Of a stretch of 64,000 nucleotides of DNA, positions 53,260-62,063 are shown in pieces. The stretch comes from an uncultured Treponema sp. (GTDB taxonomy: Bacteria; Spirochaetota; Spirochaetia; Treponematales; Treponemataceae), in contig CAJUBD010000002.1 in NCBI GenBank assembly GCA_910584475.1, forward strand, positions 168,019 to 232,018. The letters run 5' to 3'. Position 1 is the stretch's first letter, and every line of letters starts with the position of its first letter. Made by a program: the position numbers and the translations under genes. Below the pieces are notes generated by a model. The model was given only the letters and a program-made list of their open reading frames with translations, searched no databases and was not told where the DNA came from.

Positions 53260-53447
53260 CTTGCGATAAAAAATTTATCGCAAGTTTGCAAGAAAATTGT
53301 TTTTTTGAAATAATCTTTTTTGATTTGCGATAAAATATCTCAAATTGTTTGAAAATATTAAAGGCTTGCGATAAAAAATATCGCAAATTTCACAAAAACT
53401 CGATTTTTGAAATAAAATTCATTTGACTTGCGATAGAATATCGCAAG
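53260..53447. repeat. TTGCGATA palindrome array, right side
   Basis: Four palindromes: 53260-53284, 53324-53344, 53365-53386 and 53427-53447 (e.g. CTTGCGATAGAATATCGCAAG). Spacing is about 62, 41 and 62 bp. The text between them repeats (TTTTTGAAATAAAATTC..TTTGA), as in the left array. Confidence 0.75.
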
Positions 53448-53504
53448 CATGTTTTATAAGGAGCGTTGCTCCGCAAAAATAAATTCCTAATCAAGGAGGT
53501 TTGC

Positions 53505-53821
53505 ATGGAAAATGCAAAATTCTTCAATCAATTGAAAGCAGAAGCTGGAAACAATTCAGTACAATGCCTTCAAAAAGTCGAGCAATTACAGTCACGCAAC
53601 GCTGTAATTGAAAGAAACTATCCATGTGTTTCGAAAGAGCTTTTAAAAAAGGCGATTCGCAACACCATGGAATTAAAGTTTTTTTGCAACATTCAAGTTG
53701 TACAAAAGAATTAAACGCTCTTCAAAGTCGTTATCACAAAATGATGAACAATCGCAATCATGAAATTGATGGCTATTTTCAATTTGATGATTTTGGCAAT
53801 GACAGCGAGCGTTATTTCTAG
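53505..53821 (+). pseudogene. Small gene with a poly-T frameshift
   Basis: Starts with AAGGAGG and ATG: MENAKFFNQLKAEAGNNSVQ, continuing to ..MELKFFCNIQVVQKN, stop at 53714. The T7 tract at 53679-53685 breaks the frame; with T8 the protein continues FLQHSSCTKELNALQSRYHK, then NHEIDGYFQFDDFGND and ends at 53821 (about 105 aa). The second half reads as normal protein, so the gene is recently broken or switched by slippage. No family recognised. Confidence 0.5.
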
Positions 53822-54003
53822 CCGTGCCTTTTAGATTCATTTTTAGGATAGATATTTTTTGCTTTTAGGCTATTTTTAACAACATGCGAAAATAATCATA
53901 GCAAAAAAAAGAAAAACATTTTGCAGAATTTTGTGCAGAATGTCTTTGCAGAGATATATTTATATCTAGCGCAATTTTCATTCATTAATCAAGGAGCAAC
54001 CCC

Positions 54004-55773
54004 ATGACCCCCAAAAAACTTATTCTCTCATTTGTCGCACTTGCGATGCTTTTTTCAAACGCGTTTGCGGCAAAATCAAAGTCGGCGAAACAAAAAAATT
54101 CTGTTTCCGAGCAAAGCAAAATCACAAAAATTCCTATGCCCGCGCGTTCTTCGGAAAAAAAGGTTGAGGCAATGATTTTTGATGAAGCGCACATAAACGC
54201 CGCCATCGAAGACGGAAACTGCGCTTTTTTGTACGCGTTCGCGCAATCGGAAAACCCTGATTCCGTGTTGCTTGCGAAGGCGAATGGTACGCTAAAATTC
54301 TACACTAGAAAATCCGCTTCGCTTTCGCAGTTTCACACGGACAAAATGGACGGCAAGGTTCGGCGCGTTCCGGCGGAAATTGCTGAAGGCGTTTTCAAAA
54401 ATCCACAAGAATTTCTTCCGCAGCTCGTCGCGTTTTTGGCGAACGGAGCGCAAAGCGATTTTGCGAAAGTGAAAATTTTTCACGACTGGATTTGCGACAA
54501 CATCGCCTACGATTCGGAAATGTATTTTTCAGGAAGAATTTATATGCAAGATTATGCGAGCGTCATCAAAAAAAGAAAGGCAGTTTGCGCGGGCTACGCC
54601 GCTTGCATAAACGCGATGTGTTCGCTTGCGGGAATCAAATCGAAAACGATTTCGGGCTTTTCCAAGGGCGCGGGATTTTCTGGCAAAATCGGTCAATATC
54701 CCGACCACGATTGGAACGCCGTGAAAATCAATGGACGCTGGTATTTGCTCGATGCGACTTGGGATGCGGGATATTTGGATTACAAAACTTTCGTCAAACG
54801 ATATTCCACGCAATATTTGTTTTGGGACGCGCGAACATTTTTGTATTCGCATTTGGCGCAAAAAGATTCCGAACAATTTTTCGCGCCCTCACTTTCAAAA
54901 GAGCAATTTGAAAGTGAGCCGAAAATCGAAGGAAAATTTTTCCAAAAAGGCCTCTCGCTTACCGACGATAAATTGCATTTTTCAAACGAAACTTCCGCCG
55001 AATTTGAAGTGCGCATAAAGGCGAACGGAAATTTTTTCGTAACAAATGAATTGTTCGACAAACAAGGATTCATTCAAGGCGCGGCTTGGACAAAACGCAG
55101 GGGCGGCGAAATCACGCTTTGCTACGACGTTCCAGACGGCGCGGAATATCAAGGCGGAATTTTTGTTCAGGAAAATTCGCCGTTTCCGTTCATGATTTCA
55201 ATTTCCGAATTCGAAGGAAAGTGGATTCCCGCAGTCGAGAAATTTCTTGCGGAAAAGAAAATCACGCAAAAGGAAAAAGAATATTTTGAAGGTGCATATT
55301 TTAAAGTCGAAGAAAATCGCCGCTATTATTTGGCGGACGATCAATTTGCCACGACGCGAAACGCCGCGCTCGCAAAAATCGCAAAACTTGTGGAACAAGG
55401 CATCGTGCACACGGATTCAGTTTTGACATTCAACTTAAAGGCCGCCGCCGATTATGCTGGCTTCGGGCAAGGGCATTTGAAATATCCGAGCCGCCACATT
55501 ACATACAACAACGCCACGAACACGGAACTCATCGCGCCGCTTGCAGGCAAGTTGGAGCCCGGAACAAAGCAAAAGTTTGAAATCCGTTCGGGCAATTTCA
55601 CGAAATTCGCGTTCATCATAAAAGACGAGTGGCATTTTTTTGAAAAAAACGCGGATTCGGGAAATTTTGAAATCGAACTTGAAATTCCAAACGACGAAGA
55701 GCGACTCCAACTTTACGCTTCTTCAAACGGAAAAAATTACAACAGTTTACTTGAATGGAATTTGGGAGAATGA
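54004..55773 (+). CDS. Secreted transglutaminase-like (kyphoscoliosis-type) protein
   Basis: 589 aa. Signal peptide (KKLILSFVALAMLFSNAFAA). Transglutaminase core at about 160-260: FHDWICDNIAYDSEMYFSGR, Cys in KKRKAVCAGYAACINAMCSL, His in YPDHDWNAVKINGRWYLLD, Asp in LLDATWDAGYLD. The catalytic Cys-His-Asp triad is therefore complete. The C-terminal 300 residues look like beta domains for binding or adhesion. Enzymes of this kind act on envelope or host proteins; target unknown. GGAGCAA lies before the start. Confidence 0.88.
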   Translation: MTPKKLILSFVALAMLFSNAFAAKSKSAKQKNSVSEQSKITKIPMPARSSEKKVEAMIFDEAHINAAIEDGNCAFLYAFAQSENPDSVLLAKANGTLKFYTRKSASLSQFHTDKMDGKVRRVPAEIAEGVFKNPQEFLPQLVAFLANGAQSDFAKVKIFHDWICDNIAYDSEMYFSGRIYMQDYASVIKKRKAVCAGYAACINAMCSLAGIKSKTISGFSKGAGFSGKIGQYPDHDWNAVKINGRWYLLDATWDAGYLDYKTFVKRYSTQYLFWDARTFLYSHLAQKDSEQFFAPSLSKEQFESEPKIEGKFFQKGLSLTDDKLHFSNETSAEFEVRIKANGNFFVTNELFDKQGFIQGAAWTKRRGGEITLCYDVPDGAEYQGGIFVQENSPFPFMISISEFEGKWIPAVEKFLAEKKITQKEKEYFEGAYFKVEENRRYYLADDQFATTRNAALAKIAKLVEQGIVHTDSVLTFNLKAAADYAGFGQGHLKYPSRHITYNNATNTELIAPLAGKLEPGTKQKFEIRSGNFTKFAFIIKDEWHFFEKNADSGNFEIELEIPNDEERLQLYASSNGKNYNSLLEWNLGE

Positions 55774-55900
55774 AAAGTTCTCGATGCCGTCCATTTAGGC
55801 GTTTGCTCCGCGTTTCGGAAACCTGAACATTGGTGTTTTTCCCTGCGACACAGCGTCCACATGAAAATATCCAAAGGATAAATCGCGCTTAAGTCTCACG

Positions 55901-56291
55901 CTATTCCATCCCAAAAGTATGTCCTTCAACTTCGCGCACGAACTCATAGTCAATCGTGCGCCGCAAACCTTCCTTAAAATTAAGCACCGCAGGAAGTTTC
56001 AACTTCCGAGAACGCTTAATTAGCCCGCGCGAGCGGGCAGTAAATCGCGAGTTTTTGAAAAAAACTCGTATTAAAATCAGCAACGCAATTTTAGTTGCTG
56101 ATTTTAAATGTTCCTTAATTTTCAGCAATAAGCGAATTGTCAAATTCGGGAATTGCTGAAAACGCGATTTTGCAACGAAGTGAGAAATCGCAGTAAATGG
56201 CGAGTTTTGGAACAAAACTCGAGATTAAAATCCACGCGCCATTTCAGCGTGGATTTTAAACATTCCTCAAAACTGACGGGCGGAACGAAAC
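55901..56291 (-). pseudogene. Epimerase-like C-terminus split by a hairpin element
   Basis: On the minus strand FVPPVSFEE ends at GAA 56265-56263. After the 293-bp element the text resumes at GAA 55972-55970: EGLRRTIDYEFVREVEGHTF then GME and a stop. Fused, PPVSFEEGLRRTIDYEF resembles the last helix of short-chain NAD-dependent sugar epimerases/dehydratases (P.vsleEGLrrTi..). Only this tail survives. Family assignment is by pattern and should be tested. Confidence 0.45.
55970..56262 (-). repeat. 293-bp two-unit hairpin element, inverted and permuted copy
   Basis: Minus strand order is unit II (A AAAATCCACG/CGTGGATTTT 56260-56229; B; C GCGATTTC..AAATCGC; D TTTTCAGCAAT..) then unit I (A AAAATCAGCAAC/GTTGCTGATTTT; B; C GCCCGC tcgc GCGGGC; D). 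The hicB copy has I then II. Most positions are identical to 35671-35963, and a difference in the unit II A stem keeps its pairing. Confidence 0.9.
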
Positions 56292-56297
56292 ACTATA

Positions 56298-56495
56298 TTA
56301 TGAAGAACAACTTTTCACCTCGTCATAAATCTCCGCCATTTTCAAGCGGATAGATTTCAAGTCATATTTTTTAGAACTTTCAATCGCGTTTCTAGAGATA
56401 AGGCATCGCAGTTCCATTGATTCATAAATGCTGAAAATGCAGTCGCACATAATCTTGCTGTCATCAAGTGGAAATAGCAATCCATTTTTTTCCAA
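56298..56495 (-). pseudogene. C-terminal remnant of a GT4 glycosyltransferase
   Basis: EKNGLLFPLDDSKIMCDCIF then YESMELRCLISRNAIESSKK is the usual end of GT-B family 1/4 enzymes (nGllf..dd...). The upstream 110 bp hold ECGGVHKVL in another frame, so the body is frameshifted and lost. It borders the inverted hairpin element and the live glycan cluster. Confidence 0.6.
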
Positions 56496-56604
56496 TGCAG
56501 AACTTTATGAACGCCACCACATTCTCCACGCTTGAAGTGAGATGATCTTTATGCCAAGTGTATCGCAAGCAGCGCGCCAAACAACCTTTCCCAAAGACAG
56601 GTTT

Positions 56605-57420
56605 CTATTTATCTTGCAAACGTTTGTTTTCTTTTCCATAAGCAATTTCAAAAAATTTCATAGGCATATGATTTAATATAAAACCTGCAACAATTGATGA
56701 CAAACTAAAAAAAGGGCAACGCCAAGAAAAATTAGATTTTCTCACCATATAGGCTGAATCAAATTGCTCACGCCCTCGTTTTTCTGCAAAATTATCAAGA
56801 ACCCTATAATTAAGAAGCCTCTCCTTGAGATTTCTGATTTTAAATCCTTTTTTTATATATCTAAGCCATAAATCCAAGTCCTCTGCTTTTTTCAGATTTT
56901 CATTATATGTAAATCCCATATCACACAAATCCTTTCTCATCATAACAGTCGGATGAGCCAAAGGGCTTCTGTAAATTGCAAATGTCTTTGGATTTTCTGG
57001 ATAAGACCTTTCGCCAACGACACTTTCATTCCCATCGATTATGTTCATCGCTCCACCAACAACAACCACATTCGGATGCTTTTCAAGAAATTCAACCTCC
57101 AAACGAAACCTTTCTGGCAAGGCAATATCATCACCATCCATCCGAGCGATATATTTTCCAGACGATTCTTTCAATCCAAGATTTAAAGCTGGAACAAACC
57201 CCATTCGCGATTCTTTCCTTATTATCTTTACTCGCAAATCATTTGAAAAAGAATCTATCGCTCTCACGGTCTCTACACTGTCCGAATCGTCCAAAATCAA
57301 GACCTCAATGTTTTTATAGGTTTGAGAAAGAATGCTTTCAATTGCTTTTTCTACAAATTTAGGAGGTTCATTGAAAGTTGCCATAACTACAGAAACCAAA
57401 GGTTCTTTGTCTTGTATCAT
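56605..57420 (-). CDS. GT2 family glycosyltransferase
   Basis: 271 aa from ATG 57420, which overlaps the gmhA stop (ATGA). GT-A fold: SVVMATFNEPPKFVEKAIES, ILDDSDS, then YIARMDGDDIALPERF with the DxD metal motif and KAEDLDLWLRYIKKG with the ED/W acceptor motif. It adds a sugar to a surface glycan. Last intact gene of the visible glycan operon. Confidence 0.88.
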   Translation of the reverse strand: MIQDKEPLVSVVMATFNEPPKFVEKAIESILSQTYKNIEVLILDDSDSVETVRAIDSFSNDLRVKIIRKESRMGFVPALNLGLKESSGKYIARMDGDDIALPERFRLEVEFLEKHPNVVVVGGAMNIIDGNESVVGERSYPENPKTFAIYRSPLAHPTVMMRKDLCDMGFTYNENLKKAEDLDLWLRYIKKGFKIRNLKERLLNYRVLDNFAEKRGREQFDSAYMVRKSNFSWRCPFFSLSSIVAGFILNHMPMKFFEIAYGKENKRLQDK

Positions 57421-57992
57421 TTTGCACACGCCCACAAAATTTTCATCATACAATGATCAAAAATCATATGTACATCTTCTGTGATTTGCATGTCGTCAAT
57501 AGGCACATGAACGCTATGCTTGACAATACGCTTGAGTTTTCCCCCTGAATATCCAGAAAAACCTATCGTTGTTGCTCCATTCGAATTCGCATATTCAATT
57601 GCTTTTATGACATTCGGTGAATTGCCGGATCCTGAAATTCCAATCACAACATCTCCGTCATTAAGAAAATTCTTCAATTGAAATACAAAAGCATCGTCAT
57701 ACGAAATATCATTGCTTATAGCCATCAATGAAGGAGTATTGTCATTTAGGCATAAAAACTTGTACGGAACAAAACCTTCTTCTTTGCCATCCGCAATTCC
57801 TTTGTTGAAGTCACACACAAAATGAGATGCGGTGGCAGCAGAGCCTCCATTTCCCATTATAAAAATCGTATGTCTTTCTTTTCTTGCACACTCAAGAACA
57901 TTCATAATCTCGCTCAAGTCTTCTTTTGAAACCGAATCAATAACCTGCTTCTCTTTGTCAAAGTATTCTTTGATTTTTTGTGTGTAATCCAT
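57417..57992 (-). CDS. gmhA: Sedoheptulose-7-phosphate isomerase-like SIS protein
   Basis: 191 aa from ATG 57992 (GGAGG 5 nt before). SIS domain: IFIMGNGGSAATASHFVCDF, then GISGSGNSPNVIKAIEYANS and ITEDVHMIFDHCM, which match GmhA. It makes D-glycero-D-manno-heptose 7-phosphate. With the kinase hddA 1 kb upstream this supports a GDP- or ADP-heptose route. Confidence 0.85.
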   Translation of the reverse strand: MDYTQKIKEYFDKEKQVIDSVSKEDLSEIMNVLECARKERHTIFIMGNGGSAATASHFVCDFNKGIADGKEEGFVPYKFLCLNDNTPSLMAISNDISYDDAFVFQLKNFLNDGDVVIGISGSGNSPNVIKAIEYANSNGATTIGFSGYSGGKLKRIVKHSVHVPIDDMQITEDVHMIFDHCMMKILWACAK

Positions 57993-58009
57993 AATTACCT
58001 CCAAGTGTT

Positions 58010-58942
58010 TTACTTTAGATTTTCTTTTACTGTTAACGCCACGGCCTCATCTGATGTGTGCTTTGCCATCCAGCCAGCACTATGTATTTTGCTCAAATCA
58101 TATTGGAATTTTGGAACATCACCTTTCCAGCCTCTGTTTCCTCCTGTATATTTGAACTTCACATTTCTCACCCCCATCTGTTCACAAACTATCTCTGCGA
58201 TTCTTGTAACAGAAGTTACCGACTCAACTCCAACGTTGTAAAGTGTGATACCTTTTTCAACATTTTTGAATTTCATAATTGCATCAATCAAGTCAAGGAC
58301 ATAAATATACGGTTTTGTCTGGTTACCATCTCCTAAAATTGTCAATTCATTCGGAGTCATCTTCAGTCGATTCATAAAATCGAATACCACTCCATGAGTT
58401 AAACGTGGTCCTATCACATTCGGAAAGCGAAAAATCAATGTGCTCATATCATTCATATATGAAAACGAAGAAATCAACGCCTCGCTTCCAAGTTTTGCCC
58501 CACCATAATACGAAATAGGCATAAGTTCAGGAGTCTTTTCATTTAGAATACAATCCTTTTCTCCATACACCGCCGATGTAGAGGCAAAGAACAACTTCTT
58601 GACACCAAATAACCTCATACACTCAAGAATATTGAATGTTGTTGAATATGTGTTTTTGAATTCAGTATATGGATTTTTTGAGCTCGCTTGAATGTCGGAA
58701 TTGGCGGCAAGATGAAAAACATACTCAGGTTTCTCCGCCTCAAAAATTTCACGCAATTTTTCAAAATCATTCAAATCCTGTTCATAGAACTTGAAGTGCG
58801 CATTACCATTCAGATGCTCAATGTTCCTTTTTGTGCCGATGGAAAAATTGTCTACACAAACAACATCATCTCCAGCCACAAGCAATGCATCAATTAAATG
58901 GCTTGCTATGAAGCCAGCCCCTCCCGCTACCAATGTTTTCAT
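58010..58942 (-). CDS. NAD-dependent sugar epimerase/dehydratase
   Basis: 310 aa from ATG 58942. Rossmann motif LVAGGAGFIASHLIDALLVA, DLND..LREIFEAEKPEYVFHLAA, SAVYGE, catalytic SYYGGAKLGSEA (Tyr-x3-Lys). It belongs with GalE/RfbB/HldD-like enzymes; in this heptose setting it probably makes or epimerises an activated sugar. Substrate not fixed. Confidence 0.85.
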   Translation of the reverse strand: MKTLVAGGAGFIASHLIDALLVAGDDVVCVDNFSIGTKRNIEHLNGNAHFKFYEQDLNDFEKLREIFEAEKPEYVFHLAANSDIQASSKNPYTEFKNTYSTTFNILECMRLFGVKKLFFASTSAVYGEKDCILNEKTPELMPISYYGGAKLGSEALISSFSYMNDMSTLIFRFPNVIGPRLTHGVVFDFMNRLKMTPNELTILGDGNQTKPYIYVLDLIDAIMKFKNVEKGITLYNVGVESVTSVTRIAEIVCEQMGVRNVKFKYTGGNRGWKGDVPKFQYDLSKIHSAGWMAKHTSDEAVALTVKENLK

Positions 58943-58978
58943 TTTTATCATACCCCCTACAAATTCATCAAAATTTTT

Positions 58979-59965
58979 CTATTTTTTATCCCCGATATAA
59001 ATCACCTTGGTTCCGCCATTTTCAAGGTCAAATGGTAGTTCAACCAAATCGTTCAAAGCGCAACGCAATCGCTCTTGATTTTGTTTTTCGCAATACATTA
59101 AAAGAAAACCTCCCCCTCCCGCACCAAGAAGTTTTCCTCCAGAAGCACCGTTGTCAATGGCCTTCATATAATAATCATCTATAACAGAATTACTTATTTT
59201 ACTTGCAAGATTTCTCTTCAGTTTCCATCCTTCATTTAACATTTCGCCAAAGTTTGATAAATCTTCGTGGAGCAAGGCATCTCGCATTTTATTTGCAAGT
59301 TCCGTCATCAAAAGTGTATTTTCAAACTTGTCCTTGTCTGAAACCACATTTTTAGATTGTTCAGACAATATATCTCCAGCGGAATGTGTGAGTCCTGTAT
59401 AAAAAAGGAGCAAGTTTTCTGAAAGCATTTGTCTGCGATTTCTGCTTAAAACTATAGGTTCGACATCGACCGTACCATCTTTCAAAAAGCGGATGTATTT
59501 AAGTCCCCCTATTGCACATCCATATTGATCTTGTTTTCCAATAGGCTCGCCAAGTTCATCTATTTCCAATTTGCAAGCACGTGCTGCAATTTCTTCTTGA
59601 GAAACCAGAACCCCTTTAAATGCATTCAAGGCATTTATCAAACCAACAGTAAAAGCACTTGATGTTGAAAGACCTGTTCCAAACGGAACATCCGCATTAC
59701 TGCTAATTTCAACACCGTTTATTTTGTAATCTAAGAGCAACTGCTTTACAATTGGATGTTTTATGTCTCTTACCGACTTTACGTTTTCAGTCTGTGAATA
59801 TTTTACCGAAGTAACTTCTCTGTTAAATGAAGGATGAATAGTTATATACATATATCTATTTATTGACGTAGAAACCACACATCCTTCATGCTTTTCGTAA
59901 AAAGAAGCGAGGTCGCTCCCCCCACCCGCAAAACTCACTCTAAATGGAGTTCTTGTTATTATCAT
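58979..59965 (-). CDS. hddA: GHMP kinase, heptose 7-phosphate kinase-like (HddA)
   Basis: 328 aa. GHMP pattern: IITRTPFRVSFAGGGSDLAS, then VPFGTGLSTSSAFTVGLINA (phosphate loop), GKQDQYGCAIGG and SGGKLLGAGGGGFLLMYCEK. This is the HddA/fucokinase-like subgroup, which phosphorylates heptose 7-phosphate at C1. With gmhA it forms half the GDP-D-glycero-D-manno-heptose pathway. AAGGAG precedes the start. Confidence 0.85.
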   Translation of the reverse strand: MIITRTPFRVSFAGGGSDLASFYEKHEGCVVSTSINRYMYITIHPSFNREVTSVKYSQTENVKSVRDIKHPIVKQLLLDYKINGVEISSNADVPFGTGLSTSSAFTVGLINALNAFKGVLVSQEEIAARACKLEIDELGEPIGKQDQYGCAIGGLKYIRFLKDGTVDVEPIVLSRNRRQMLSENLLLFYTGLTHSAGDILSEQSKNVVSDKDKFENTLLMTELANKMRDALLHEDLSNFGEMLNEGWKLKRNLASKISNSVIDDYYMKAIDNGASGGKLLGAGGGGFLLMYCEKQNQERLRCALNDLVELPFDLENGGTKVIYIGDKK

Positions 59966-60003
59966 ATAAAATCTCCTTAATCAAGGTAATTACAATCCCT
60001 TTC

Positions 60004-60870
60004 TTATAAAGTAGAATTGAGTCCCAATTTATAGTCTTTTCGTGCCTTTTTTATAAAATCTCGTCTGAGTTTTCCTTGTGGCAAAAATACAACATTAAAA
60101 AAGGGGCGCACATTAACAACGAAAAAAAATCTTATTTTAAATTTCAATGGAACATATTTTTTTCTCAATAGTTTCAATGCCCCACATGTTTGATAGTACT
60201 CTCTAACAGGTGAATCATAGTGCTTGTTTATAAATCCGATTTTTTTAACGCCTTTGCCAAGTTTATGCTTCAATAAAACATTTGTCGTCACAACAACTTC
60301 ATATCCAGCCCTCTTTGCTCGGAAACACAAATCCCAGTCTGCAAAATCAAGAAATATCTCCTCATTCCAAAAATTCAAATCTCTCAAAGTTTTGTATTTT
60401 ATGACCATAGAGGAAGTGATTACCTGTGGAACAGAAAAGCAGTTTTCTACTTGCATAGGATTCTTCATTTTTGCAATTTCAATTTTTTCTGTACTCGTAT
60501 CATAATATGACGGACCCAAAATCCCAATTCTCATACTGGAATCTTCAAGCTCTGCATATATTTCTACAAGTTGTTTTATGTGTCCATCATCAATCCTTGA
60601 ATCTTGATCAAAGAATAAACAGTAATCTTCATCTGAAAATCCATATAAAGGATTTTTCAATACAGCATTAAAAGCCTTAGACAATCCTAAATTTTTCTTG
60701 TTCGGCAGATAGGTTATATTTTTTTCAATTCCATCAAACATAGATGAATTGTCAATATCTGGTGTATTATCACAAAGAAAGAGTCTATCCGCTTGATTTG
60801 CCAAAGTCACCATATTTTCAACATTGCTTTCATTTGGATAAAATACTGTTGCAAGACAGATTATGCTCAT
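60004..60870 (-). CDS. GT2 (rhamnosyltransferase-type) glycosyltransferase
   Basis: 288 aa from ATG 60870 (GGAGG). CLATVFYPNESNVENMVTLA, then LPNKKNLGLSKAFNAVLKNP, then YCLFFDQDSRIDDGHI with the DQDS metal motif, as in dTDP-rhamnosyl-type GT2 enzymes. It starts inside the end of the preceding membrane-protein gene by 41 nt. Confidence 0.87.
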   Translation of the reverse strand: MSIICLATVFYPNESNVENMVTLANQADRLFLCDNTPDIDNSSMFDGIEKNITYLPNKKNLGLSKAFNAVLKNPLYGFSDEDYCLFFDQDSRIDDGHIKQLVEIYAELEDSSMRIGILGPSYYDTSTEKIEIAKMKNPMQVENCFSVPQVITSSMVIKYKTLRDLNFWNEEIFLDFADWDLCFRAKRAGYEVVVTTNVLLKHKLGKGVKKIGFINKHYDSPVREYYQTCGALKLLRKKYVPLKFKIRFFFVVNVRPFFNVVFLPQGKLRRDFIKKARKDYKLGLNSTL

Positions 60871-62020
60871 GGTTAATACCTCCAAGATCAAAATTACCGA
60901 GAAAAAGAATTACAAGCATTTGCGTTGAATCAAAACAGTATGGATTCCAAAACGAATACAAAAGGTAAATCAAATACAAAGCAACTTTTTCAAATTTCAC
61001 ATTTTCTATCCAGTAACATTGATAAATTGTCAGAAGATAGAAAAGAATAAGCCCTATAATTCCTATCTGGTTAAATATATAAAAAGTCTGAAGTTCAAAA
61101 TATATATCTCCATCGTATTGCCTTAATCCAGCATTCACTTTTATATAATTTCCAAGTCCCTCTCCAAGAAAAAAATTGCAGTCAATTAAAGCTCGTATCT
61201 GTTGGATTCTGACAACATTTGAATAGTCAGACTTTTCTCTTGTTTGTTTCAATGTAAAAAGTAAAAATAGCATAAAAAATAAAGCAAAAAAGAAAAATAC
61301 GATTGGAGTAAAATATCCGCGCCTATTTTTTTGAGAAATCAAGATTCTATAAATTCTATATGTAAAAAATCCAAACAATCCAAGCAAGAATGCAAAATTA
61401 CCAACAAAAACTACTCCAGAAAGGAGAATCAAAGTCACAAAATCAAATTTATTTGTTTTCGTGAAATGCATTATAAATGCAAACAGAATTAGAGGATTTC
61501 CTATAATCTGAATCTTATAAATAAAATATGAGGAGGGATACACATCCCCCAAATTATGCTCGAAACACCAACGACGCATTATCTCCCAACCATCTGTGGT
61601 GATGCACCAAATCTCTATCCCAATAATTACAAGCGATTTTATTACACTAAAAAAAATAAAAAAATTATAAATTGTAATTTTTATTCTTTCAGAAAATTGT
61701 ATGTTAAAAAAAAGTGGAATAGATACAAGAATAGTAAAAAAACGCAATATTCTTACAAAATCAGTTCCATGGAATCCAGCATTTAACATACAAATGCCTA
61801 TATATATGCAGAACAAAGAATAAAATCCAAAAATTTGAAAATTGAATTTATACACAACGGATTTAAAATTTATTATCAACAGTCCCAATGTCGAGGGCAC
61901 AATCAATGAGGAAAGCATTCTGAATGGAAATTGAAAACAATACGAAAATATTGCAACAAAGACCAACATTATATTTGCATCAGCGAATAAATTATGTTTA
62001 TAACATGACATGGATTTCAT
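60830..62020 (-). CDS. O-antigen polymerase-like (Wzy-type) membrane protein
   Basis: 396 aa, about ten membrane helices (e.g. MLVFVAIFSYCFQFPF, FIFFSVIKSLVIIGIEI, YFTPIVFFFFALFFMLFL) with a large central loop around residues 260-310. Phe/Ile-rich and poorly conserved, as polymerases are. The place among glycosyltransferases supports a polymerase or ligase role; a flippase is less likely. Start has GGGGGT 9 nt upstream. Confidence 0.7.
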   Translation of the reverse strand: MKSMSCYKHNLFADANIMLVFVAIFSYCFQFPFRMLSSLIVPSTLGLLIINFKSVVYKFNFQIFGFYSLFCIYIGICMLNAGFHGTDFVRILRFFTILVSIPLFFNIQFSERIKITIYNFFIFFSVIKSLVIIGIEIWCITTDGWEIMRRWCFEHNLGDVYPSSYFIYKIQIIGNPLILFAFIMHFTKTNKFDFVTLILLSGVVFVGNFAFLLGLFGFFTYRIYRILISQKNRRGYFTPIVFFFFALFFMLFLLFTLKQTREKSDYSNVVRIQQIRALIDCNFFLGEGLGNYIKVNAGLRQYDGDIYFELQTFYIFNQIGIIGLILFYLLTIYQCYWIENVKFEKVALYLIYLLYSFWNPYCFDSTQMLVILFLGNFDLGGINHEHNLSCNSILSK

Positions 62021-62063
62021 AAGACTTATACCCCCTAATAAAATTTTAAAAATTAATCTAAAC

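Noticed and set aside
52507..53447. CRISPR-like array of short palindromic repeats
   Set aside because: The sequence between the palindromes is itself repeated, spacing is uneven (41-64 bp) and there are no cas genes.
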